This document shows, in pieces, positions 1 through 4,820 of a DNA stretch of 8,169 nucleotides. Every line of letters begins with the position of its first letter. Within the stretch, counting starts at the first letter, position 1. The notes under the pieces are model-generated. The model made no database searches and was not told where the DNA came from. It saw only the letters and a list, made by a program, of their open reading frames with translations. Location: contig JAAYGE010000256.1 in assembly GCA_012727835.1 (NCBI GenBank), forward strand, positions 1-8,169, given 5' to 3'. The translations under genes and the position numbers were made by a program. Source of the stretch: Bacillota bacterium. Lineage in GTDB: Bacteria; Bacillota_H; UBA994; UBA5500.

Positions 1-831
1 GATCTGGGCAGTGTGGCCCCGGGCAAATATGCGGATATCCTCCTCCTGTCCGACTTAACGCGGGTAAAAGTAGAGCAGGTCTTCATCAATGGCCAGCTGG
101 TAGCCAAGCAGGGAAAAATGCTGGTTGACAGCCCCGAGTTCTTATACCCCAATTTTGCGCGCCAGTCGGTGCGTTTAGCAGCTGAAGTGATGCCTATCGA
201 CTTTGCCATTCCTGCCTCGAATCCGCAGGTGACCAGCGTGATCGCCCGCGTGATGCAGATTATTGAGGCCAAGGTGGGCACCATTGCTAAGCAATTGGTG
301 TTGCCGGTCGTAGAGGGCTTTGTGCAGACCGACCAGAGTCAGGATGTGGCTAAGGCCGCCGTTGTGGAACGGCACCATGGCACCGGGACCATCGGGCTAG
401 GCTTTGTGCAAGGTTTTCAGCTACAGGGAGGAGCTATAGCCTCTACCGTAGCTCATGATAGCCATAACCTGCTGATCGTGGGTACCAATGATGAGGACAT
501 GGCCTTTGCCGGTAACAAGCTGGCCGAGGTGGGTGGTGGCATGGTAGTAGTGCGCGATGGCCAGGTGTTAGCCCTGCTGCCCTTACCAATCGCCGGCCTC
601 ATGTCCGACCGGCCACTGGAGGAAGTGGCGGCCGCCGTTGCTGAGCTTGATAAGGCTTGGAAAGCCCTCGGCTGCAACCTGGTGTCGCCCTTTATGACCA
701 TGGCTCTCTTAGCCCTGGCGGTTTTGCCCGAACTGCGGCTCACCAACCGGGGGCTGGTGGACACGGTCAACTTTGAATTTGTGGATTTGATTGTGGCCGA
801 GCACTATGGTAATTCGGTAAGCAACGAATAA
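1..831 (+). CDS. ade: Adenine deaminase, C-terminal part (5' end outside window)
   Basis: Adenine deaminase converts adenine to hypoxanthine and ammonia in purine salvage; it is a cytoplasmic metal-dependent amidohydrolase. The frame is open from base 1, so the gene starts upstream; about 276 residues are present, roughly half of the usual 570-600. The first residues (GSVAPGKYADILLL) are the end of the amidohydrolase fold, where the chain returns to the small beta domain. The rest is the adenine-deaminase C-terminal domain, recognised by TVAHDSHN (about 445-468), GTNDEDM, a glycine-rich EVGGGMVVV, GLMSDRPLEEVA, and SPFMTMALLALAVLPELRLT followed by NRGLVD near the end. The catalytic metal ligands lie upstream and cannot be checked. 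The GTG at 13 is internal, not a start. A terminator follows at 898-926. The family call is firm. Confidence 0.93.
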   Translation, partial: DLGSVAPGKYADILLLSDLTRVKVEQVFINGQLVAKQGKMLVDSPEFLYPNFARQSVRLAAEVMPIDFAIPASNPQVTSVIARVMQIIEAKVGTIAKQLVLPVVEGFVQTDQSQDVAKAAVVERHHGTGTIGLGFVQGFQLQGGAIASTVAHDSHNLLIVGTNDEDMAFAGNKLAEVGGGMVVVRDGQVLALLPLPIAGLMSDRPLEEVAAAVAELDKAWKALGCNLVSPFMTMALLALAVLPELRLTNRGLVDTVNFEFVDLIVAEHYGNSVSNE

Positions 832-838
832 TTTAAGC

Positions 839-860
839 GGCCGGCCGACGGGTGGCCCTA
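839..860 (+). repeat. 22-bp GC-rich dispersed repeat, copy A
   Basis: The sequence starts GGCCGGCC and ends GGCCCTA. It matches the 22 bases at 1447-1468 at 18 of 22 positions without gaps; both copies are preceded a few bases earlier by TTAAG. It sits just after the adenine deaminase stop codon. The two copies are direct repeats bracketing the gene at 949-1383. Whether it is a mobile or REP-like unit cannot be told from two copies. Confidence 0.5.
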
Positions 861-897
861 CAGAAAACCAGATTGCGGTGATTACCTGTGATCATGC

Positions 898-926
898 AAA
901 AAGCACGCCTAAGAGCGTGCTTTTTT
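898..926. terminator. Bidirectional intrinsic terminator
   Basis: The stem GCACGC (903-908) / GCGTGC (915-920) encloses a 6-base loop. It is flanked by five A's on the left and six T's on the right, so a stem with a T-tract forms on either strand. It lies between two convergent genes, the adenine deaminase ending at 831 and the minus-strand gene ending at 949, which is where a shared terminator is expected. Confidence 0.85.
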
Positions 927-948
927 CTATCAAAATAACAACTCTCAT

Positions 949-1383
949 TTAGGTTCTATAGATTTCCGGGTTACGGGTGCGCTCAAAGGCATTAAATTGG
1001 GTGCCTTGGTAGTTGAGTATTCCATAATCACCTTCTGCGATGAGGCCATACTGTTTGTCGGGAACGCGGAGTTCTAGGCGGCTACCATCGTCTAGAAATT
1101 CAAAGGTAACGTAATAGGTGGTGTAGGCGCTCCCGCTGCTGGGGATGGGGTGGCTATGATGCACGCCGGAGCCTGTAGAGTGGTGATGTATATGGGTGGT
1201 ACCGCCGGTACGGTGCACATGGTTGCGTTTTGCCACTACACGTACGTTGCGCATGCGTACTTCACTGGCCTGGTTCCTGCTCCATTCGACTATGTTGCTG
1301 ACAATACCGAAGATGATAATGCCGAGAGCAACGACAAAAAACACACTAAACAGGCTCGAAGGGTCCGGCCCAAAACCGGGCAT
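949..1383 (-). CDS. DUF2500-family membrane protein with His-rich linker (paralogue 1)
   Basis: The function is unknown. The 144-residue product has one hydrophobic N-terminal segment (about 11-32), then a basic stretch with NQAS (37-40) and RMRNVRVVAKR (43-53). A histidine-rich low-complexity linker (about 54-87, nine His including HIHHH) leads to a C-terminal domain ending GD.GILNYQGTQF.AFE, the signature of DUF2500 proteins such as E. coli YhhM. Basic residues directly after the membrane segment predict, by the positive-inside rule, a cytoplasmic C-terminal part. The ATG start is fixed by an ideal ribosome binding site at 1392-1402. It is the last gene of a three-gene minus-strand run and is a clear paralogue of the protein encoded at 1921-2283, differing mainly by a longer linker. 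Family confidence is good; the biochemical role is open. Confidence 0.85.
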   Translation of the reverse strand: MPGFGPDPSSLFSVFFVVALGIIIFGIVSNIVEWSRNQASEVRMRNVRVVAKRNHVHRTGGTTHIHHHSTGSGVHHSHPIPSSGSAYTTYYVTFEFLDDGSRLELRVPDKQYGLIAEGDYGILNYQGTQFNAFERTRNPEIYRT

Positions 1384-1391
1384 AAACTATT

Positions 1392-1402
1392 TCACCTCCT
1401 TT
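1392..1402 (-). promoter_or_regulatory. Strong ribosome binding site of the second DUF2500 gene
   Basis: On the minus strand this reads AAAGGAGGTGA, an almost complete complement of the 16S rRNA 3' end, eight bases before the ATG at 1383. It settles the start and suggests efficient independent translation of this gene despite the 82-base gap from the preceding one. Confidence 0.85.
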
Positions 1403-1420
1403 AAGCCACAGTACAGCGAA

Positions 1421-1444
1421 GCCAAAAGAACCGTCCCTTAAGGG
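1421..1444 (-). repeat. GGGACGGTTCTTTTGG-type intergenic motif with short palindrome
   Basis: On the minus strand this region reads CCCTTAAGGG followed by ACGGTTCTTTTGGC. GGGACGGTTCTTTTG is, from memory, a sequence that recurs in intergenic regions of many Clostridia, often as one arm of a REP-like hairpin; no second arm and no other copy is seen here. It directly adjoins copy B of the 22-bp repeat, in the gap between the PPC gene and the second DUF2500 gene. This is a remnant or single-copy call of low certainty. Confidence 0.4.
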
Positions 1445-1446
1445 GT

Positions 1447-1468
1447 GGCCGGCCAGCAGGCGGCCCTA
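1447..1468 (+). repeat. 22-bp GC-rich dispersed repeat, copy B
   Basis: It matches 839-860 at 18 of 22 positions, with identical GGCCGGCC start and GGCCCTA end. Its right end overlaps the TAG stop codon (1466-1468) of the minus-strand PPC-domain gene, so the repeat forms the end of that reading frame. Short inverted arms (GGCCG/CGGCC) could fold, but there is no T-tract, so it is not called a terminator. Confidence 0.5.
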
Positions 1469-1924
1469 TTCATTTCTATGAACCGATGGACTGTGGGTAT
1501 GGTGCTTCCATAGGTAAAGGCCCGTTTCCGGGTCCTGTTTGCGCACCTGGGGTGTACCTTCAAAATCGTGGATAGTTAGCTCGGTGACGAATATGCGGCT
1601 GCCGGGCATCAGGTGGCCCGCATAGATGCGGCCGCTCTTACCCGCTAGCACCACGTGCACGTGCACTACCGTTTCGCCGTCCCGTTCCGAAATCGTGCCC
1701 ATGCCGCTGGCTATTTCGGCGAACTCGTTAACCTCAGTAATAACATATTCGCCGCTCTCCACATCGAAGAAGCCTACGCGGGCCTCGTAAACGGCTCCGA
1801 TGAACTGCAACGTTCCCGCATCAACGACCTGTGACCTTACAGCCTTCTCAATCTCCTCTAGTAAATCTCCATTGCGTGGTAAAGGCAGCTGATAAATATA
1901 CCCTTGCTCATACTTCTGTATCAT
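1466..1924 (-). CDS. PPC (DUF296) domain protein, His-rich
   Basis: The 152-residue protein is a single PPC (plants and prokaryotes conserved, DUF296) domain without an AT-hook. Evidence is an N-terminal PLPRNGDLLEEIEKAV helix (about 14-29), a central FIGAVYEARVGFFD strand pair (41-54), and HVHVVLAGKSGRIYAGHL (88-105) followed by GSRIFVTELTI. Bacterial PPC proteins are small, probably trimeric, and carry conserved histidines able to bind metal; here His88, His90 and His104 fit. The C-terminal tail adds four more (KHHTHSPSVH, 140-149). No signal peptide is present, so it is probably cytoplasmic. The ATG at 1924 overlaps the TGA of the upstream DUF2500 gene (ATGA), with an AGGAGGT at 1931-1937 inside that gene, so translation is coupled. 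The substrate or DNA target is unknown. Confidence 0.85.
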   Translation of the reverse strand: MIQKYEQGYIYQLPLPRNGDLLEEIEKAVRSQVVDAGTLQFIGAVYEARVGFFDVESGEYVITEVNEFAEIASGMGTISERDGETVVHVHVVLAGKSGRIYAGHLMPGSRIFVTELTIHDFEGTPQVRKQDPETGLYLWKHHTHSPSVHRNE

Positions 1925-1937
1925 CGATAGACCTCCT
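1921..1937 (-). promoter_or_regulatory. Translational coupling site: ATGA overlap with embedded ribosome binding site
   Basis: The stop TGA (1923-1921) of the first DUF2500 gene and the start ATG (1924-1922) of the PPC gene share bases as ATGA. The ribosome binding site AGGAGGT (1937-1931) lies inside the upstream gene's last codons. This indicates co-transcription and balanced synthesis of the two proteins. Confidence 0.85.
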
Positions 1938-2283
1938 GATTTTTTGTAAGTTCAAAAGCGTTAAACTGGGTTCCTTGGTAGTTGAGTATACCCAGATCGC
2001 CTTCTGCCATAAGCCCAAAGGCCTTGGCTGGTACCTTCAGTTCTAGGCGACTGCCATCGTCAAGAAACTCGAAGGTAGCATAATAGGTAGTATGGGCGTG
2101 GTTGTGGCCATGCACATGGGGGCGTTTTGCTATCACCCGCACGTTACGCATACGTATATCACTGGCTTGATTACTGCGCCACTCGGTGATATGGCTGGTG
2201 ATGATATGTATAAAAGTGAAGAATACCAAGCCAAAGGCTAAGAAAAACATTATCGTGAACCCATAGTGGAATAGATCAAACAT
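1921..2283 (-). CDS. DUF2500-family membrane protein with alternating His motif (paralogue 2)
   Basis: The function is unknown. The 120-residue product has one N-terminal membrane segment (about 8-30), the motif EWRSNQASDIRMRNVRVIAKR (34-54, with Trp35, Asn38 and the RMRNVRV core), a short linker HVHGHNHAH with five strictly alternating histidines (56-64), and the DUF2500 core TTYYATFEFLDDGSRLEL (65-82) to GILNYQGTQFNAFE (98-111). The alternating HxHxHxHxH arrangement is typical of metal-binding segments, so metal binding is inferred. The ATG at 2283 is supported by TAAGGAGGTA at 2300-2291. It is the first gene of the minus operon and overlaps the PPC gene by 4 bases. It shares a 17-base identical stretch with paralogue 1 (1973-1989 versus 1004-1020) and strong protein identity, so the two arose by duplication. 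Confidence 0.87.
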   Translation of the reverse strand: MFDLFHYGFTIMFFLAFGLVFFTFIHIITSHITEWRSNQASDIRMRNVRVIAKRPHVHGHNHAHTTYYATFEFLDDGSRLELKVPAKAFGLMAEGDLGILNYQGTQFNAFELTKNQEVYR

Positions 2284-2421
2284 ATGCTGCTACCTCCTTA
2301 ACCGCTCTATTCTATTTACACTGCTGCTATCCTTCCTTTTACCATTACGCTCTGCCCCGGAATTTGTTACTATTAAGTTGGGGTCTAACGGGTCCTAAAT
2401 AGAGCTGAGGGCGGTGAAGAC
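2284..2421. other. Divergent intergenic region between the DUF2500 operon and the cysteine-cluster gene
   Basis: These 138 bases must hold the promoters for both directions. I found no hexamer pair on either strand good enough to name. A loose CCCC...GGGG inverted arrangement is seen at about 2355-2379, around an AT-rich centre. The ribosome binding sites sit at the edges: TAAGGAGGTA (minus, 2300-2291) and GAGGGCGGTGA (plus, about 2406-2416). Confidence 0.4.
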
Positions 2422-3138
2422 GTGGGAGTGTATCTGGTGCCGTATGAAATAGAAGGCGAAACCGGCCTGGATGTGGTAATCAGGAACCAGGAGGCCACAG
2501 TGGCCGACCTGATTTCCGCCCTGCAACTGCCAGCCGACGATCCCACCATTGTAAAACCCTATCATAAGCAACGCTATGGTGTATGCCGTGGCTGCGTTAA
2601 CAACTGTTGCAAGTACAACTCCATTGTGGTTGACCTGGTGGCGGCCCAGCGGTTGGCCACTCATTTGAACCTCAGCCTAACCCGTTTTGCTCAAACCTAT
2701 CTAGCATGCCATCCCGATTTGCCTTTCCCCGAGTTCAAACGGCGGCCCTGCCCTTTCTTAGTTGACAATTGTTGCACCGTATATTCCTACCGCGCTTTAA
2801 TCTGTCGCCTTTACCTTTGCACACCAATGACCGAGCGGTTAGAGAAGCTGCGCTGTGCCGTCTTGTTTGCTGGTGAGGCGGCGCTACGGCAACGCTTGGT
2901 CGAACTGGGAATAGCCCCCAGCCAGTGGCAGGAAGAACAGCTACGGGTAGTCATAGATAGGCGCTATCGCCGCGGTAGTTTGAGCAGGGAACAGTGGGAA
3001 CGAGAGCAGGAGCAGCTAGATCTGTTGCTTTACCGCAACCCTTTCCTGGCAGGAAAAGACTATGGCAGTGTGTTGTTAAAGGAATGCTGCACAGCTGGAC
3101 TTTGGTTACAGATTTGTAATAATATTTTTGCGGTATAG
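2422..3138 (+). CDS. YkgJ-type cysteine-cluster protein
   Basis: This is a 238-residue protein of the CxxCxxCC (YkgJ, putative zinc- or iron-chelating) family; the reaction, if any, is unknown. The motif CRGCVNNCC (Cys55, 58, 62, 63) is followed by CPFLVDNCCTVYSYRALIC (Cys110, 117, 118, 128) and Cys133, the usual order of the family. Fourteen cysteines are present in all, including a late CC at 222-223. The C-terminal third (about 160-210) is helical and charged and not part of the core. It has no signal peptide or membrane segment. The GTG start at 2422 is preferred because GAGGGCGGTGA lies about six bases upstream and no other in-frame start precedes it; GTG at 2428 is possible. It is transcribed away from the His-rich DUF2500/PPC operon. 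Some relatives occur near methyltransferase or flagellar genes, which are absent here. Confidence 0.82.
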   Translation: MGVYLVPYEIEGETGLDVVIRNQEATVADLISALQLPADDPTIVKPYHKQRYGVCRGCVNNCCKYNSIVVDLVAAQRLATHLNLSLTRFAQTYLACHPDLPFPEFKRRPCPFLVDNCCTVYSYRALICRLYLCTPMTERLEKLRCAVLFAGEAALRQRLVELGIAPSQWQEEQLRVVIDRRYRRGSLSREQWEREQEQLDLLLYRNPFLAGKDYGSVLLKECCTAGLWLQICNNIFAV

Positions 3139-3150
3139 CTTAGCAATGAA

Positions 3151-3176
3151 CGCAACTTTGGCACCCTTTTGCCGTA
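3151..3176 (+). promoter_or_regulatory. Candidate ECF (SigW-like) promoter of the nfeD-stomatin pair
   Basis: CGCAAC (3151-3156) is followed by TTT and, exactly 16 bases after the hexamer, by CGTA (3173-3176). The Bacillus SigW consensus is TGAAAC-N16-CGTA; the -35 here matches 4 of 6, including the key AAC, and the -10 matches fully. The site ends 30 bases before the nfeD start, leaving room for a short leader with its ribosome binding site. In B. subtilis the homologous yuaF operon is SigW-dependent. The call rests on one short match. Confidence 0.42.
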
Positions 3177-3206
3177 ATTACTAGTGAAGGAAGAGGGGGT
3201 GGAAAA

Positions 3207-3641
3207 GTGCCGAATTGGGTTATCTGGATTTTAATCGCCTTAGCCTTTGGTGCCGTCGAGTTAGCAACAGTAAGTTTCTTTTCATCGTTATTCGGCTTAG
3301 GTGCCCTGGTGGCAGCTGTGTCGTCGCTGTTTATCAGTAACTGGATGGCGCAGGCAATCGTCTTTATTGTAGCTTCTGTATGTTTCGTACTCATGCTGCG
3401 ACCAATTATCCTTAGATCCTTCGATAAGGAGAAGACCCGCACCAATGTGAGCCGCTTAATCGGCCGACCCGGGAGCGTTATCGTTGCAATTGATAACACG
3501 GAGGGTGTTGGCCAGGTGAAGGTAGATGGAGAAATCTGGACTGCACGCAGCCTGACGGGCGAGCCCATTCCAGTTGATAGCCGGGTGGAAGTGGTGCGCA
3601 TTGAAGGAGTTCGGGCTGTAGTAAGAATAAAGGAGGACTGA
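3207..3641 (+). CDS. NfeD-like membrane protein (short type)
   Basis: The 144-residue protein belongs to the short NfeD class (NfeD1b, like B. subtilis YuaF) that works with SPFH proteins in membrane microdomains. Three hydrophobic segments (about 5-25, 27-44, 46-67) are followed by a basic connector and a C-terminal OB-fold domain (about 80-142), recognisable by LIGRPGSVIV, GQVKVDGEIWTARS and VDSRVEVVRIEGVRAVVR. The ClpP-like protease domain of long NfeD proteins is absent. The GTG start is supported by AGAGGGGGTGG at 3191-3202. It ends 4 bases before the stomatin-like gene, whose ribosome binding site lies in its last codons, so the two are co-translated. Length and topology are normal for the family. 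Confidence 0.9.
   Translation: MPNWVIWILIALAFGAVELATVSFFSSLFGLGALVAAVSSLFISNWMAQAIVFIVASVCFVLMLRPIILRSFDKEKTRTNVSRLIGRPGSVIVAIDNTEGVGQVKVDGEIWTARSLTGEPIPVDSRVEVVRIEGVRAVVRIKED
3630..3636 (+). promoter_or_regulatory. Ribosome binding site of the stomatin-like gene inside nfeD
   Basis: AAGGAGG lies within the last codons of the NfeD gene, nine bases before the ATG at 3646 and just ahead of the NfeD stop (3639-3641). This fixes the start and ties the two genes into one transcript. Confidence 0.85.
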
Positions 3642-3645
3642 TTTA

Positions 3646-4665
3646 ATGCCAGTGGATGTAGGTAGTGTGATTGGCCTGACTTTAATTCCCCTTCTAGTTA
3701 TTTTCATTCTGGCCATTGTGGGATCAGCCGTAAAAGTGGTGCGGCAATCGACCCAAATGGTGGTGGAACGGCTCGGGCGTTTCCACAAGGTAATGGACAG
3801 CGGCTTAAACTTTATGGTACCTTTCATTGACCGGGTGCGAGCCGTAGTCGACCTGCGAGAACAGGTGGCTGATTTCCCGCCCCAACCGGTAATTACTAAA
3901 GATTACGTTACGATGCAGATTGACACGGTTGTCTATTTTCAGGTAACCGATGTGGTTAGCTTTGTCTATGAAATTTCAAACCCGTATAGCGCTATTGAAA
4001 ATCTTACAGCTACCACCTTGCGTAACATAATTGGTGAACTAGATCTGGATGAAACCTTAACTTCCAGGGATATAGTCAACACAAAACTACGTGCCATCCT
4101 CGATGAAGCCACCGATATATGGGGTATTAAGGTTAACCGGGTTGAACTGAAGAATATAATGCCGCCCCGCGATATTCAAGATGCCATGGAGAAGCAGATG
4201 CGGGCCGAACGAGAGCGGCGTGAGGCCATCTTGCGGGCTGAAGGTGAGAAAGCAGCTGAGATCCTAACGGCTGAGGGGCGTAAGCAGGCCATCATTCTGG
4301 ATGCGGAAGCCCAGAGGGAGAAAGAAATACTGGCGGCCGAGGCGGAAAAGCAGGTGCGCATCTTGGAAGCTGAAGGTCAGGCCGAGGCTATCGTACGGGT
4401 GCAGCAAGCTACCGCCGAAGGGCGTAGATTGGTTCAATCTGCCGGCCTTACCCCCGAATTATATGTAATGCTACAGGGTATAGACGCAATGAAGGGCTTA
4501 GGTCAGAGCCCCAGCAGCAAGCTGGTTATCCCCACCGATGCGTCTAAGTTACTAGGCGCTCTGCCAGCCATGGCCGAATCCTTAGGCCTAAAGGCGGAGG
4601 AAGCTGGAAATAAGCAAAGCCAGTTAGAAGAAATAAAAGAAGAGCAAGCTGGCCAGGAGTCATAG
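3646..4665 (+). CDS. SPFH/band 7 stomatin-like protein (slipin)
   Basis: This 339-residue membrane scaffold protein of the stomatin/QmcA type probably forms oligomeric cages or microdomains with NfeD. An N-terminal membrane anchor (about 8-29) is followed by the band 7 domain: VVERLGRFHKVMDSGLNFMV (39-58) then PFIDRVRAVVDLREQ, ITKDYVTMQIDTVVYFQV (83-100), the NLTATTLRNIIGELDLDE block (119-136), and VELKNIMPPRDIQDAMEKQM (166-185). A charged coiled coil follows (186-262), in which five 11-residue units run in register from 196 to 250. The C-terminal part contains GLTPELYVMLQGIDAMKGLG (267-286) and SSKLVIPTDAS, typical of bacterial slipins, then an acidic tail. It lacks the long AE-repeat domain of flotillins, so slipin is a better name than flotillin. 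It is followed by a terminator at 4722-4760. Confidence 0.93.
   Translation: MPVDVGSVIGLTLIPLLVIFILAIVGSAVKVVRQSTQMVVERLGRFHKVMDSGLNFMVPFIDRVRAVVDLREQVADFPPQPVITKDYVTMQIDTVVYFQVTDVVSFVYEISNPYSAIENLTATTLRNIIGELDLDETLTSRDIVNTKLRAILDEATDIWGIKVNRVELKNIMPPRDIQDAMEKQMRAERERREAILRAEGEKAAEILTAEGRKQAIILDAEAQREKEILAAEAEKQVRILEAEGQAEAIVRVQQATAEGRRLVQSAGLTPELYVMLQGIDAMKGLGQSPSSKLVIPTDASKLLGALPAMAESLGLKAEEAGNKQSQLEEIKEEQAGQES
4231..4395 (+). repeat. Five hendecad coiled-coil repeats inside the stomatin-like gene
   Basis: Residues 196-250 divide into five 11-residue units beginning with Leu and mostly following Lx-A-E: LRAEGEKAAEI, LTAEGRKQAII, LDAEAQREKEI, LAAEAEKQVRI, LEAEGQAEAIV. An 11-residue period suits a straight or slightly right-handed coiled coil, as found in SPFH oligomers. 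The repeat is at protein level; the DNA copies have diverged. Confidence 0.8.
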
Positions 4666-4678
4666 ATTCAGCCGATGA

Positions 4679-4688
4679 TAGTATACTA
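4679..4688. promoter_or_regulatory. Perfect 10-bp palindrome TAGTATACTA
   Basis: This exact palindrome lies 13 bases after the stomatin-like stop codon and 132 bases before the MarR-family gene, on the far side of the terminator. A role as operator is only a possibility; its position before the terminator argues against control of the MarR gene. Confidence 0.2.
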
Positions 4689-4692
4689 GCTG

Positions 4693-4709
4693 GCTGTGTT
4701 ACCCACAGC
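4693..4709 (+). other. Short hairpin upstream of the terminator
   Basis: GCTGTG (4694-4698 region) pairs with CACAGC (4704-4709) around a 5-base loop. No T-tract follows. It could protect the mRNA 3' end or stack with the terminator hairpin that begins 13 bases later; no function is shown. Confidence 0.4.
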
Positions 4710-4721
4710 TCTCAAGAAAAC

Positions 4722-4764
4722 AGGGCTATCGCCAATCGTTGCGATGGCCCTACATTTTTTATTT
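4722..4764 (+). terminator. Intrinsic terminator of the nfeD-stomatin operon
   Basis: AGGGCTATCGC (4722-4732) pairs with GCGATGGCCCT (4741-4751), with one G-T wobble and an 8-base loop. It is followed by ACA and six T's, then ATTT. The strength and position after the stomatin-like stop make this a confident terminator that isolates the MarR-family gene. Confidence 0.88.
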
Positions 4765-4820
4765 GGCAGGGAATCCCTTAACAAAGTCGAAAGAGACAGT
4801 AGGGAAGGGGAGGTACTGAC

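Noticed and set aside
453..770. A 105-codon open frame on the minus strand inside the adenine deaminase gene.
   Set aside because: It is antisense to a confidently identified domain, its product is low-complexity Ser/Ala/Arg-rich, and no ribosome binding site was noted.
1150..1441. Two plus-strand open frames opposite the second DUF2500 gene.
   Set aside because: They are antisense to a protein with clear family motifs and arise from the His-rich linker codons; they resemble no family I know.
3157..3172. GGCA...TGCC as a terminator after the cysteine-cluster gene.
   Set aside because: The stem is only four base pairs and has no T-tract; the stretch is better explained as the spacer of the candidate ECF promoter.
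3140..3827. Two minus-strand open frames opposite the NfeD and stomatin-like genes.
   Set aside because: They are shadows of two well-recognised genes with good ribosome binding sites; their products are Thr/Arg-rich and featureless.
4763..4768. TTGGCA as a -35 box for the MarR-family gene.
   Set aside because: No acceptable -10 hexamer lies 16-19 bases downstream, and the site overlaps the tail of the terminator.
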